DNA of 64,000 bases from Haloprofundus halobius (GTDB taxonomy: Archaea; Halobacteriota; Halobacteria; Halobacteriales; Haloferacaceae). The notes beneath the pieces are model-generated. The model worked only from the letters and a program-made list of their open reading frames with translations. It was not told the DNA's origin and did not search any database. The DNA lies in assembly GCF_020097835.1 (NCBI RefSeq), contig NZ_CP083666.1, forward strand, positions 2,232,001 to 2,296,000, in the 5' to 3' direction. A program made the translations under genes and the position numbers. This document shows, piece by piece, positions 42,330-50,844 of the stretch. Within the stretch, counting starts at the first letter, position 1. Every line of letters starts with the position of its first letter.

Positions 42330-42986
42330 ATGGTCGGTTTCGAGACGCTCGCCGCGTTCGTCCCCGCCTCGCTCGCGCTGATTCTCGCGCCCGGACCCGA
42401 CACCATCTACGTCCTGAGTCAGTCGGTCGGCAGTCCCCGACGGACCGGCGTCGCCGCGGCGGCCGGGGTGAGCGTCGGCGTCCTCGTTCACACGGCTGGG
42501 GCCGTGGTCGGTCTCTCGGTGTTGCTCCGCGAGTCGGCGCTCGCGTTCCGACTGGTCAAGTATCTCGGTGCGGCGTATCTGGTGTATCTGGGCGTGCAGA
42601 CCCTCCGCGGAGGCGACGCCGAACGGGCGGCAGACCTCCCGAGCGATGCCGAATCGACCGGTGTCGACGACGCGTTCGCGGCGACCACCCCCCGAGACGG
42701 GCTTCTGCGCGGCGTCGTCGTCAACGTCTCGAACCCGAAGGTGGCGCTGTTCTTTCTGGCGTTCCTCCCGCAGTTCGTCGTCGGGGCGGCGACACCGACG
42801 CAGTTGGCGACGCTCGGCGGCATCTACGCGGTGTTGACGCTCGCGTATCTCGCCGGCGTCGCGCTGTTCGGGACGCGGGTCGCAGAGCGAGTCGGCGGGG
42901 GCGGCGACGGACGCCTCTTCCGGTGGGTCAGCGGCGGCGCGCTGGTCGCGCTCGGCGGGTCGTTGCTGGTCGACGGAAGCGGCTGA
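42330..42986 (+). CDS. LysE/RhtB-family amino-acid exporter
   Basis: 218 residues from ATG 42330. LILAPGPDTIYVLSQSVGSP near residue 18 is the family's signature, then GVSVGVLVHTAGAVVGLSVLL, YLGAAYLVYLG and VVVNVSNPKVALFFLAFLP. Six spans. It follows the frameshifted FAD gene by 22 bp and may be co-transcribed. Confidence 0.9.
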   Translation: MVGFETLAAFVPASLALILAPGPDTIYVLSQSVGSPRRTGVAAAAGVSVGVLVHTAGAVVGLSVLLRESALAFRLVKYLGAAYLVYLGVQTLRGGDAERAADLPSDAESTGVDDAFAATTPRDGLLRGVVVNVSNPKVALFFLAFLPQFVVGAATPTQLATLGGIYAVLTLAYLAGVALFGTRVAERVGGGGDGRLFRWVSGGALVALGGSLLVDGSG

Positions 42987-43006
42987 CCGAGCCATCGCTG
43001 ACTCCG

Positions 43007-43450
43007 TCACTCGTCCGCCGCTCTCTCGTCGTCGTCGAGTTCGAGCGTCACACTCTCGGCTTCGACGTCCTCGACGAACGCGCCGCCGCCACCGACGGTG
43101 ACCAACCCCTCGGCCGTTTCGACCACGAGCGTGGTCTCGACGGGAAAGGAGTTGTTCGACGGCGCGGCGATGCCCTGTCGCACGTCGACGACGCGGCCGA
43201 CGATCTCGTCGTGGCCGTCGCGGCCCCGCGTCCGGCGGCCGCGGATGCGGGCGCGAAGCGGCGTCTCCGCGCGAAGGTGGAGCGTCGTCTGCAACACGGC
43301 GTGGCGGAAGTTCGTGTGGGTGACCGGCAGCGGGGCCGGGTCCACGGCGTACACCTGCTGTGCCATCGGCCAGTAGTTGCCGAGAAACGACCCGACGATG
43401 ACCGGGCCGAGTCGAGGTTCGGTAAAGGCGATGGCGCGTGCGCCCCCCAT
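43007..43450 (-). CDS. Conserved protein of unknown function
   Basis: 147 residues from ATG 43450, opening MGGARAIAFTEPRLGPVIVG; an in-frame ATG at 43546 would add 32 residues of unlike composition. The second half holds an OB-like beta pattern (GRVVDVRQGIAAPSNNSFPV, TTLVVETAEGLVTVGGGGAF). Not recognised. Convergent with lysE; an inverted repeat (43479-43499) lies just upstream of the chosen start. Confidence 0.6.
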   Translation of the reverse strand: MGGARAIAFTEPRLGPVIVGSFLGNYWPMAQQVYAVDPAPLPVTHTNFRHAVLQTTLHLRAETPLRARIRGRRTRGRDGHDEIVGRVVDVRQGIAAPSNNSFPVETTLVVETAEGLVTVGGGGAFVEDVEAESVTLELDDDERAADE

Positions 43451-43478
43451 GGACGTCGATTCGGCGATGGCCTCCGAC

Positions 43479-43499
43479 CGATTGTCAAAGCGACAATCG
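43479..43499 (-). promoter_or_regulatory. Inverted repeat upstream of the 43007-43450 gene
   Basis: CGATTGTC-AAAGC-GACAATCG, 8-bp perfect arms with a 5-nt spacer, centred about 40 nt before the ATG. Looks like a dimeric-regulator operator. Confidence 0.4.
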
Positions 43500-43718
43500 T
43501 GGCGGAACACACAGTTTCCCGGAAGCGATGTGCGAACTTCCCACACGCGAATCGCTCGGATTCGAAGTTCTTAAACGGCGATGACCGAAAGTAGGACCAA
43601 CTCGCTGGACGACGGGCCGCCAGCGGGCACCCGACCCCGCCGCGCGCGGACGGGACGAAATGTGGCTTTCGAGGTCTCGTACCTCCCGGCTGAATCGCAA
43701 GCGCCCGTGGTGATACAT

Positions 43719-44309
43719 ATGGCAAAAAGCTTCTACTCCCACATCAAGGACGCGTGGAAGACCCCCGGCGACGGCAAACTCGCCGAGCTCCAGTGGCAAC
43801 GAAAACAGGAGTGGCGTCGACAGGGCGCTATCGAACGCATCGAGCGACCGACGCGACTCGACAAGGCCCGCGAACTCGGCTACAAGGCCAAGCAGGGCAT
43901 CGTCGTCGTGCGCGTATCGGTCCGCAAGGGTAACGCCCGCAAGCGCCGCCACAAGGCGGGTCGCCGCTCGAAGCGTCAAGGCGTCAACCGCATCGGTCGC
44001 CGCAAGAGCATCCAGCGCATCGCCGAGGAGCGTGCCTCCCGGAAGTACGTCAACCTCCGCCTGCTCAACTCCTACTGGGTCGGCGAGGACGGGTCACAGA
44101 AGTGGTTCGAGATGATCCTCGTAGACCCGAACCACCCGGCGATTCAGAACGACGACGACCTCAACTGGATCTGCTCGGACGAGCACAAAGGTCGCGCGTT
44201 CCGCGGCCTCACCAACGAGGGCAAGAAGAACCGCGGTCTCGACAACCGTGGGAAGGGCACCGAGCACAACCGGCCGAGCGTCACCAGCGGCAAAGGCCGC
44301 GGCAAGTAA
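43719..44309 (+). CDS. rpl15e: 50S ribosomal protein L15e
   Basis: 196 residues from ATG 43719: MAKSFYSHIKDAWKTPGD, QEWRRQGAIERIERPTRLDK, GIVVVRVSVRKGNARKRRH and GRRKSIQRIAEERASRKYVN are textbook L15e. Basic for a haloarchaeal protein. The frame is open 46 codons upstream but without similarity; the ATG lies in GATACATATGG. Confidence 0.97.
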   Translation: MAKSFYSHIKDAWKTPGDGKLAELQWQRKQEWRRQGAIERIERPTRLDKARELGYKAKQGIVVVRVSVRKGNARKRRHKAGRRSKRQGVNRIGRRKSIQRIAEERASRKYVNLRLLNSYWVGEDGSQKWFEMILVDPNHPAIQNDDDLNWICSDEHKGRAFRGLTNEGKKNRGLDNRGKGTEHNRPSVTSGKGRGK

Positions 44310-44401
44310 CGCCCGCCTCTGCGCTCGTCGATTCTCCCGTTTATCTCGGTCGCGAGCGACCGCTCTCGGGTCGTAGCAGTCGACGCACGAAGCACCGGCT
44401 C

Positions 44402-44560
44402 TCAGCCCAGAACGCCCTCTTCGTCCAGTCTCTCTTTGTACGTCGCGGCGACGCGTTCGGCCAACTCCTCCTTCGAGTGGAACGCCGAGAGGTGGTGAGT
44501 GAGGTCGGTCACGTCGTTCCGACAGATCGGACACCGGATGGGGAACGTCTCTCCTTTCAT
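44402..44560 (-). CDS. 52-residue C2H2-type zinc-finger protein
   Basis: From ATG 44560: IRCPICRNDVTDLTHHLSAFH has two Cys and paired His in the order of a single C2H2-like finger, followed by a charged helix (SKEELAERVAATYKERL). Tiny zinc-finger proteins of this kind are common in haloarchaea; some affect gene regulation. A perfect 14-bp palindrome sits 5 bp upstream of its start. Confidence 0.75.
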   Translation of the reverse strand: MKGETFPIRCPICRNDVTDLTHHLSAFHSKEELAERVAATYKERLDEEGVLG

Positions 44561-44564
44561 AGAA

Positions 44565-44578
44565 ACTACTGCAGTAGT
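44565..44578 (-). promoter_or_regulatory. Perfect 14-bp palindrome at the zinc-finger gene start
   Basis: ACTACTGCAGTAGT, fully self-complementary, between the zinc-finger ATG (44560) and an ACGTATTTG TATA-like box near 44603. It would overlap the transcription start, an operator position. Confidence 0.5.
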
Positions 44579-44790
44579 GTACTGCGCCAGCGGGCAAATA
44601 CGTCGTCTCACCTGGTACAGACCGTCAGGATTCGAGGAACGACCCGCCGAGCACCGAGGCGGGGAATCACGAGAGCGGGAATCATCGAGTGCAAGAATCA
44701 CCGAGAGCGAGAGACAGCGCGAGCGGTGCTTCCGACGGTCGGCGACGCCGTCGCTCGACAGCGAGTCAAAAACAGCGAGCGAAAAGCCGC

Positions 44791-45270
44791 TCAGGCGACC
44801 GTATCGACCGTCTCTGCGGGTTCGGCCGCGTCGTCGGACTGCGTCGCCTCGGCCGACTCGACCAGCGTCGACGCCGACGGGTGCGCTCGCTTTCCGCTCC
44901 CGAGGATCGCCAGCGCCGCGCCGAGCAGCGCGGCGTTCTTGAGGAACGCGTTTCGCTCGTTCGTGCGGTCCTCGTCTTCCATGTTCCAGAAGTCGTGGAT
45001 CGTCGGCGTGACGCCCGCGAGGAACGTCGCGACGCCGGCCGCCGCGAGACGCGGGTACTTCCAGAGCGCGATGCCGACGCCGCCGGCGACCAGCGCGCCG
45101 CTCGACGCCGGAACGAGAATCTTCGCGTTCGGGACTTCCTTCGCCTCTGCGTACGCGATGCGCCCGCTCAGGTTCTGGAGGTTGTTCACGCCCATGTACG
45201 CCAGCAAGCCCCCGAACAACGTCCGACCGAGGAAGAACACCAGTCGTCCGACCGCACTTCCGACGCTCAT
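44791..45270 (-). CDS. DoxX-family membrane protein (paralogue 1)
   Basis: 159 residues, four hydrophobic segments. GRTLFGGLLAYMGVNNLQN and RIAYAEAKEVPNAKILVP match the DoxX pattern, then DFWNMEDEDRTNERNAFLKN before the last helix. A polar tail of ~35 residues follows. Its paralogue is at 46411-46875; the two flank the CPBP protease gene on the same strand. Some DoxX/DoxD proteins are subunits of thiosulfate:quinone oxidoreductase; many have unknown roles. Confidence 0.85.
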   Translation of the reverse strand: MSVGSAVGRLVFFLGRTLFGGLLAYMGVNNLQNLSGRIAYAEAKEVPNAKILVPASSGALVAGGVGIALWKYPRLAAAGVATFLAGVTPTIHDFWNMEDEDRTNERNAFLKNAALLGAALAILGSGKRAHPSASTLVESAEATQSDDAAEPAETVDTVA

Positions 45271-45463
45271 CGGTCGTCACCTCTGTCGAGACGAACCGTT
45301 CGCTCGTCGAATCGTGTCATTCGGTTATATATAGGCGTTCGGCGCGGTTAATGGTTGTCACCCGGAAAGGAAGTTGGATACCGACCACCACGAACGTCGT
45401 CCCGAACCGTCGCCGGTCGAACGGTGCTCTGTGGCTTCGAGGATGGATCACCGCGAGAGCGAC

Positions 45464-46333
45464 TCAGAACAGCCTCGACAGCAGCGACACGCCCACGAGG
45501 ACGACGTGCGAGGCGGCGTGGCCGACCATCGCGGCTTCGAGGCTCTTGCGCCAGAACAGCCACCCGAACGCGACGCCGCCGACGGCGTTGAGCAGTATCG
45601 TCCGCGCGACGAGACCCGGAGTCGCCGGGATGCCGAGCGACGCGGCGGTGCCGGACAGCGCCGGGAGGTGGCCGACGCCGAAGACGACGGCGGCGACCAG
45701 GATACCCGCCCAGACGACGCGCCGCGACGGACCGACGCCGGTTCCGGCCAGCCGCCAACCGAGATAGACGAGGAGCGAGACGAGCCCCCACCGCAACAGC
45801 AGTTCCTCGACGACACCGCCGTAGAGGAACCGGAGCGGCAGCGTCGCCAGCAACGCGGCCACCGAGGGCGTCTCGCCGGCTCGCTGGAGCTGTGCGACCT
45901 CCGGAACGAGAAGCGCGGCGACGGCGTCGAGTCCGACGATGGCGACGCCCGCCGCGAGACCGACGCCGACGGCCTCCGGGAGTTCCCCGCGGAGAGACGA
46001 GAGAATCGGCGTCCCGCGGGCGACGCGCTCGTCGACGTGCGAGCGGAGGCCGGCGCGCGGCGCGCAGTACGTCCCGACGGCGACGGCCACGAGCAGCAGC
46101 AGCGCGGTCGGAATCAGCGAAGCGGCGACCAGAAGCGGTAGCGGCAGGTCGACGCCGGGGGGAAGCGGCGTGTCGCGGAGCTGGGTCGCGACGGTTGCGC
46201 CGAGCGCCGCGACCCCGGGGATACCGAGCGCGAACAGCGCGGCGGTCCGGCGAACGAACGACCCGCGCGAGGCGGTCGTTCGAGTCGCGTCGGACCCGTC
46301 GTCGGCGGGGTCGGCGGCGGACATAGCCGACAC
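45464..46333 (-). CDS. CPBP-family intramembrane metalloprotease (Abi/CAAX type)
   Basis: 289 residues, about eight spans. The three CPBP motifs are visible: GGVVEELLLRWGL (EExxxR), VVFGVGHLPAL (F-x-x-x-H) and VGHAASHVV. Catalytic Glu and His residues are conserved, so activity is plausible. Arg-rich N-terminal cytoplasmic tail. Sits between two DoxX paralogues. Confidence 0.88.
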   Translation of the reverse strand: MSAMSAADPADDGSDATRTTASRGSFVRRTAALFALGIPGVAALGATVATQLRDTPLPPGVDLPLPLLVAASLIPTALLLLVAVAVGTYCAPRAGLRSHVDERVARGTPILSSLRGELPEAVGVGLAAGVAIVGLDAVAALLVPEVAQLQRAGETPSVAALLATLPLRFLYGGVVEELLLRWGLVSLLVYLGWRLAGTGVGPSRRVVWAGILVAAVVFGVGHLPALSGTAASLGIPATPGLVARTILLNAVGGVAFGWLFWRKSLEAAMVGHAASHVVLVGVSLLSRLF

Positions 46334-46410
46334 AGTCGGCGGTTCGGCTATTAAAATGGGCAGTCAGAGGTGACTGGGTGGGGATGCGAAATCGAGCGTC
46401 GCTTCGGCCG

Positions 46411-46875
46411 CTACTCGCTCGCGAGGCGCTTCTTCGCCGCGCGGTCTCTCGCCGCGCGGACCAGAAAGGCCAGCGCCGCGCCGACGAGTCCGACGTTCTT
46501 CAGGAAGTGATACAGTTCGTTCTGGCTCTCGGCGTCGTCGTCCACGTTCCAGAAGTCGTGCATGTACCGCGTGACGCCGACGAGGTACGCGAGAACCGCC
46601 CCCGACGCGAGAATCGGGAGCCGCCAGAGCACGACGCCGAGACTTCCGACGACGGCCATCCCGCTGCCGAACGGGACGAGCGTCTCGGCGTTCGGGACGC
46701 CTTTCGCCTCGGCGTAGGCGACCGAACCCTCCATGTCCTGAAAGTTCGTCGCCGCCGCGTAACCGATGGCCGCGCCGAACGCCAGGCGCGCGAGTTTGAA
46801 CAGTACGCTGTGTCCGCCGACGTCGGTCTGCGCTTCCTCGGAGAGCCGTTCTGACTGGGTTTGCATGTCGCTCAC
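46411..46875 (-). CDS. DoxX-family membrane protein (paralogue 2, end of sulfur operon)
   Basis: 154 residues. ARLAFGAAIGYAAATNFQDM, SVAYAEAKGVPNAETLVPFG and YMHDFWNVDDDAESQNELYH align with the paralogue at 44791-45270. Located 58 bp after the rhodanese gene in the same direction, so it may be the fourth gene of the sulfur operon, although a TATA-like GTATTGTG in the gap could give it its own promoter. Confidence 0.85.
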   Translation of the reverse strand: MSDMQTQSERLSEEAQTDVGGHSVLFKLARLAFGAAIGYAAATNFQDMEGSVAYAEAKGVPNAETLVPFGSGMAVVGSLGVVLWRLPILASGAVLAYLVGVTRYMHDFWNVDDDAESQNELYHFLKNVGLVGAALAFLVRAARDRAAKKRLASE

Positions 46876-46933
46876 ATCGAAGATACGGCCGTTAGCACAA
46901 TACTCTTTGCTAGAGATTGTGTGGCTCGACCCT

Positions 46934-47239
46934 CTACGACTCGTCCCACGCCTCGTAGCCGCCGGCCATGCTGGCGACGTCGGCGTCGTCGGCGTAGTGG
47001 TCGATGAGTCGCGCCGCCTGGACGGACGTCTCGCCGACGTAGCAGGAGACGACCACCTCGTCGGCCCACTCGCGTTCCTCGACGACGGACTCCAGTTCGT
47101 CGACCGGGACGTTCTCCGCGCCGTCGATAGGCGCGTCCGCGAAGTCCTCGCGCGAGCGGATGTCGACGAGGTCGAACGCCGCGTCCGAGGCGAGTCGGAC
47201 GCGCACCTCCTCGGGCGTGAGTTCGTCGACCCCGCTCAT
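46934..47239 (-). CDS. Rhodanese-domain sulfurtransferase
   Basis: 101 residues from ATG 47239, a single rhodanese domain: LTPEEVRVRL, FDLVDIRSREDFADAPIDGA, and the active-site loop VVSCYVGETSVQAARLI with Cys as the persulfide carrier. Overlaps the TusA-like gene by 4 nt. Probably passes sulfane sulfur within the YeeE/TusA module. Confidence 0.9.
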   Translation of the reverse strand: MSGVDELTPEEVRVRLASDAAFDLVDIRSREDFADAPIDGAENVPVDELESVVEEREWADEVVVSCYVGETSVQAARLIDHYADDADVASMAGGYEAWDES

Positions 47240-47535
47240 CGTTTTCTGAGGAAGATTCGGTACAGGCCGCTGCCGCTGCGCCAGACGCGCGCGTCGGCGT
47301 CGTCGCCGACGGCGCGGGGGACGTTCTCCGTCGAGGGGACGTGGTCGGTCTCCTGGACGAGCAGGTCCCCGGAGTCGAGCGACTGGATGGCCTTCTTCGC
47401 TTCGACCTGCGGGTACGGACAGACCTCGCCGGTCATATCCTGCGTCTCGGTGGCCTGGTCTGCGAGCTGTTCTGCCGTCTCGTCGTCGACCTCGTCGGGC
47501 ATCTCGACGAAGTCGTCCAGTGATGGTCCGGTCAT
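47236..47535 (-). CDS. TusA/SirA-family sulfur carrier
   Basis: 99 residues from ATG 47535. C-terminal TusA fold: GEVCPYPQVEAKKAIQSLDS with the sulfur-carrying CPxP motif, then SGDLLVQETDHVPSTENVPR. The N-terminal ~35 residues (DDFVEMPDEVDDETAEQLAD) are an acidic extension absent from minimal TusA. Lies 71 bp after the YeeE-type transporter gene, the same pairing as bacterial thiosulfate uptake systems. Confidence 0.9.
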   Translation of the reverse strand: MTGPSLDDFVEMPDEVDDETAEQLADQATETQDMTGEVCPYPQVEAKKAIQSLDSGDLLVQETDHVPSTENVPRAVGDDADARVWRSGSGLYRIFLRKR

Positions 47536-47606
47536 GGTTCGTGTGGTGTGTGTCGTGTGAATTCGCGTGGTCGTCTGAGCGGTGATTTTTCGCGCTGTTC
47601 CGCCCG

Positions 47607-48809
47607 TCAGATGGCACAGCCGACATCGCGGTAGATCCAGTGGGTCATCGCGTAGACGCCGGCGACGATGCCGACGGTGGCGATGAACGAGTGGACCGAT
47701 AGCTCCGCGAGGCCGGAGTAGATGTTCCCGATGTTGCAGCCGGGGGCGAGCCGGGAGCCCGCGCCCATCATGAAGCCGCCGACGACGGCGTTCGGGACGC
47801 GGCGGCGCTTCGGGACGCGAACCGAGAAGTCGCCGCTCCAGACCGCGGCGACGAAGGCCCCGAGGATGACCGCCGCGATCATGATCATGTCGACGGTGAG
47901 GCCGACGCCCTGACCCTGGAAGAGCACCGAGCCCCAGTACTCGAAGCCCCCGACGTCGACGCCGACCTGCTGGAGCAGGTAGCCGGTCCACCGCGCCTCC
48001 GGGCCGGTGACGCCGACGATGGAGACCTGTGTGAACCACAGCACCGCCAGCGCCGTGATACCGAGCGCGGCGGTCCGCGGGTCCCACGGGCGCTTCGAGG
48101 CGGCCTTCCAGTCGTCTATCTCGGCGAAGCCGCGGACGTACGCGCGCGTCCCGGCGACGAACTGTCGGAGGCCGACGACGGGAGTCGACGCCCCGAGGCC
48201 GCTCGTCCTCCTCCCGCCGTCGGCGCGGACCGCCGTAGAGTCACCCGTTGCGTCGTCGGCCCCACCGGCACCGCCCGTGGCCGACCGACCGACGAGGGTC
48301 GCGTACGTCAAGAGGACGAGTCCGGCGACGCCGAGCGCCAACACGGGTGCCGGGACCGGCGACACCTCGAAGAGCGTGACGCCCTCGCCGACCGTGAACG
48401 GCTCGAAGTACGCCGATTCGAGCGTCGGGAACAGGACCGTGAACACCGCGTAGCCGACGCCCATGAACGCGAGCGTGAGCCAGAAGTGCAGGTAGCCCTG
48501 GCCGGCGCGGTAGAGCGTACCGGAGGCGCAGCCGCCGGCGTAGGTCATCCCGACGCCGAAGATAAATCCGCCGACGAGGCCGGTGAGCCCCCAGCCGGGC
48601 GTCCAGAAGCCCTGGTAGTAGCCCAGGGCGTAAGCGATGCTCCAGAACACCATCGTGAGCGTCGTCGCGACCAGCACGGCCTTCGTCACCCGCGAGTCCT
48701 TGAACGCGAAGAAGTCGCGGAAGGCGTGGACGAAGCAGAAGCGGCCCTTCTGCAGGAACACGCCGAGGCCGACACCCACGACGAGTGCGGTCAGTACGTT
48801 CGACACCAT
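47607..48809 (-). CDS. YeeE/YedE-type thiosulfate/sulfur transporter
   Basis: 400-residue integral membrane protein with inverted-repeat halves. Conserved cysteines occur in KGRFCFVHAFRDF, YAGGCASGTLYRAGQG and RLAPGCNIGNIYSGLAE, which in this family relay thiosulfate. A polar insertion (GGAGGADDATGDSTAVRADG) separates the halves. Start ATG 48809. Leads the operon with TusA-like, rhodanese and perhaps DoxX. Confidence 0.92.
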   Translation of the reverse strand: MVSNVLTALVVGVGLGVFLQKGRFCFVHAFRDFFAFKDSRVTKAVLVATTLTMVFWSIAYALGYYQGFWTPGWGLTGLVGGFIFGVGMTYAGGCASGTLYRAGQGYLHFWLTLAFMGVGYAVFTVLFPTLESAYFEPFTVGEGVTLFEVSPVPAPVLALGVAGLVLLTYATLVGRSATGGAGGADDATGDSTAVRADGGRRTSGLGASTPVVGLRQFVAGTRAYVRGFAEIDDWKAASKRPWDPRTAALGITALAVLWFTQVSIVGVTGPEARWTGYLLQQVGVDVGGFEYWGSVLFQGQGVGLTVDMIMIAAVILGAFVAAVWSGDFSVRVPKRRRVPNAVVGGFMMGAGSRLAPGCNIGNIYSGLAELSVHSFIATVGIVAGVYAMTHWIYRDVGCAI

Positions 48810-49054
48810 CTCGCCGGTCCTAGCCGTCTCCCACGTTTAAGCCGCCCCTTGGGACGAATGACTGCCGCCGCCCGTCACGCTCGCTTGCGGCCGTTTCTCT
48901 CCCAGACCGCCGAAAAGAGCCGGTTCTGCCGCTGTGTTGCGGAGACGGCCCTGACGAGGCAACGACGGCGACGACACAGAAACAAGAGATACTTGCCGGC
49001 TCGAGTGCGACACGCTCCCGCACCCTTATGCCAGCCAACCGCAAACGCCCAGCC

Positions 49055-49870
49055 ATGAGCGACCTCTCGCTGGACGCGACGCAGTTGGACCGCTACTCGC
49101 GGCACATCATCATGGACGAGGTGGGGCCGGAGGGACAGAAGAAACTGCTCGACGGGCGCGCGCTCGTCGTCGGCGCGGGCGGCCTCGGCGCGCCGGTCAT
49201 CCAGTATCTCGCGGCTGCGGGCGTCGGCCATCTCGGCGTCGCCGACGACGACGTCGTCGAACGCTCGAACCTCCAGCGACAGGTCATCCACGCCGACGCC
49301 GACGTAGGCGTGCCGAAAGTCGAGAGCGCCGCGAACTTCGTTGAGCGCCTCAACCCCGACGTGACGGTCGAACAGCACCACCTGCGCGTCGGCCCCGACA
49401 CCGTCGAGGAACTCGTTTCCGGGTACGACGTGGTGGTCGACGCCTCCGACAACTTTCGGACCCGGTATCTCGTCAACGACGCCTGCCGACTCGCCGACAT
49501 CCCCGTGGCCCACGGCGCCATCTACAAGTTCGAGGGCCAGGCGACGACGCTCGTCCCCGGCGGCCCCTGCTACCGGTGTCTGTTCCCCGAAGCGCCTGAA
49601 CCCGGCACCGTCCCCGACTGCGCGACGACGGGCGTCCTCGGCGTGCTCCCCGGCACCCTTGGCTGCATCCAGGCGACCGAAGCGGTCAAACTGCTCATCG
49701 GCGCGGGCGAACCGCTCGCCGGGAGATTGCTCTTTTACGACGCGATGGAGATGAGCTTCGAGACGGTTCCCTACCGGCAGAATCCGGACTGCCCGGTCTG
49801 CGGCGACGACCCCATCGACTCCGTCGACGAGGTGGAGTACACCGGCGGCTGTGCGGTGCAGGCGGACTGA
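49055..49870 (+). CDS. ubaA: SAMP-activating E1-like enzyme UbaA
   Basis: Adenylates archaeal ubiquitin-like SAMP proteins for protein conjugation and for sulfur transfer to tRNA and molybdopterin. 271 residues from ATG 49055: nucleotide motif VVGAGGLGAPVIQYLAAAGV, Arg/Gln finger RSNLQRQVIHAD, DASDNFRTRYLVND, catalytic Cys region TVPDCATTGVLGVLPG, zinc ligands CYRC and CPVC. ATG 49028 is an alternative. Divergent from the YeeE operon, across 245 bp. Confidence 0.93.
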   Translation: MSDLSLDATQLDRYSRHIIMDEVGPEGQKKLLDGRALVVGAGGLGAPVIQYLAAAGVGHLGVADDDVVERSNLQRQVIHADADVGVPKVESAANFVERLNPDVTVEQHHLRVGPDTVEELVSGYDVVVDASDNFRTRYLVNDACRLADIPVAHGAIYKFEGQATTLVPGGPCYRCLFPEAPEPGTVPDCATTGVLGVLPGTLGCIQATEAVKLLIGAGEPLAGRLLFYDAMEMSFETVPYRQNPDCPVCGDDPIDSVDEVEYTGGCAVQAD

Positions 49871-49880
49871 TTGCTCCCTC

Positions 49881-50810
49881 TCATCCGAACCCGAGCAGCC
49901 AGCGAACCGCCTCGGAGCCGACGAGCAGCCCTCCCTCCGGGCGGGTGAGCCGCCGCCCCGTCCAGAGCGCCACCGCGAGCAGCGCCGTCAGCCCCGCGAG
50001 CCACAGCGCGCCGTCGAACGCGGCGGCGCTGGCGACGAGCGGCTGAATCGTCGCCGCGAGACCGAGCACGACGAGCACGTTCAGGAGGTTGCTCCCGAGG
50101 ACGTTGCCGACGGAGACGCCGCTGCGCCCCCGAACGAGCGCGACGACCGAGACGGCGAGTTCCGGCGTGGAAGTGCCGACGGCGACCACCGTCGCGCCGA
50201 TGACGTAGTCGGAGACGCCCGCGAACCGAGCGAGCGTCACCGCGGAGTCGACGAGTAGCTGTCCGGCGACGACGACGAGCACGAGCCCGCCGACGAGTCG
50301 GAGGGCGTCGAACCGCTTCGGCGGGTCGACGTCGGTGGGCTCGTGCGTCGTTGCGTCGGCGAAGCGCAACAGAACGACGACGTAGGTGGCGTACACCGCG
50401 AGTAAGCCGAACCCTTCGAGGCGGGAGACGCGCCCGTCGAAGAGGACGGCCACCAGCAGTCCGGTCGCCCCCAAGACGGCGAGTACGTCGCGGTGGAGCA
50501 CTCGTTGGGAGACGCGAATCAACCGAACCAGCGCGACGAGGCCGAGCACGACGGCGATGTTGTAGATGTTGCTCCCGACGACGTTGCCGACGGCGAGCAT
50601 CGACCGTCCGCCGAGCGACGCCTCAACGGTGACGGCGAGTTCCGGCAACGAGGTGCCGACGGCGACGACGGTCAACCCGACGACGGTCCCCGAGACGCCG
50701 AAACGACGCGCGAGGCGAACGGCCGCCTCGACGAACTGCTCGGCTCCGACCCAGAGGACGGCAACGGCGACGACGAGTAGCGCGAGCGACCCGAGAATCG
50801 CGACGTTCAC
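49881..50810 (-). CDS. Calcium/sodium:cation exchanger, CaCA family (copy 1)
   Basis: About 309 residues. Two inverted alpha-repeats carry the ion-site motifs VGLTVVAVGTSLPELAVTV...AVGNVVGSNIYNI and IGATVVAVGTSTPELAVSV...SVGNVLGSNLLNV, with both acidic residues kept. Start placed at GTG 50810: a GATTTATGCC TATA box lies 28 nt upstream, so the transcript is leaderless; the ATG at 50837 would overlap that box. C-terminus RPEGGLLVGSEAVRW is nearly the same as in copy 2. Confidence 0.9.
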   Translation of the reverse strand: MNVAILGSLALLVVAVAVLWVGAEQFVEAAVRLARRFGVSGTVVGLTVVAVGTSLPELAVTVEASLGGRSMLAVGNVVGSNIYNIAVVLGLVALVRLIRVSQRVLHRDVLAVLGATGLLVAVLFDGRVSRLEGFGLLAVYATYVVVLLRFADATTHEPTDVDPPKRFDALRLVGGLVLVVVAGQLLVDSAVTLARFAGVSDYVIGATVVAVGTSTPELAVSVVALVRGRSGVSVGNVLGSNLLNVLVVLGLAATIQPLVASAAAFDGALWLAGLTALLAVALWTGRRLTRPEGGLLVGSEAVRWLLGFG

Positions 50811-50833
50811 GTCGAAACGATGTGCCGACGGCG

Positions 50834-50842
50834 GCATAAATC
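50834..50842 (-). promoter_or_regulatory. TATA box of exchanger copy 1
   Basis: Minus-strand TTTATGCC-type box about 28 nt before GTG 50810. The same sequence appears at the same distance before copy 2. Confidence 0.55.
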
Positions 50843-50844
50843 TG

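Noticed and set aside
43581-43718. 46-residue N-terminal extension of L15e
   Set aside because: L15e is strongly conserved from MAKSFYSHI onward; the upstream frame lacks similarity.
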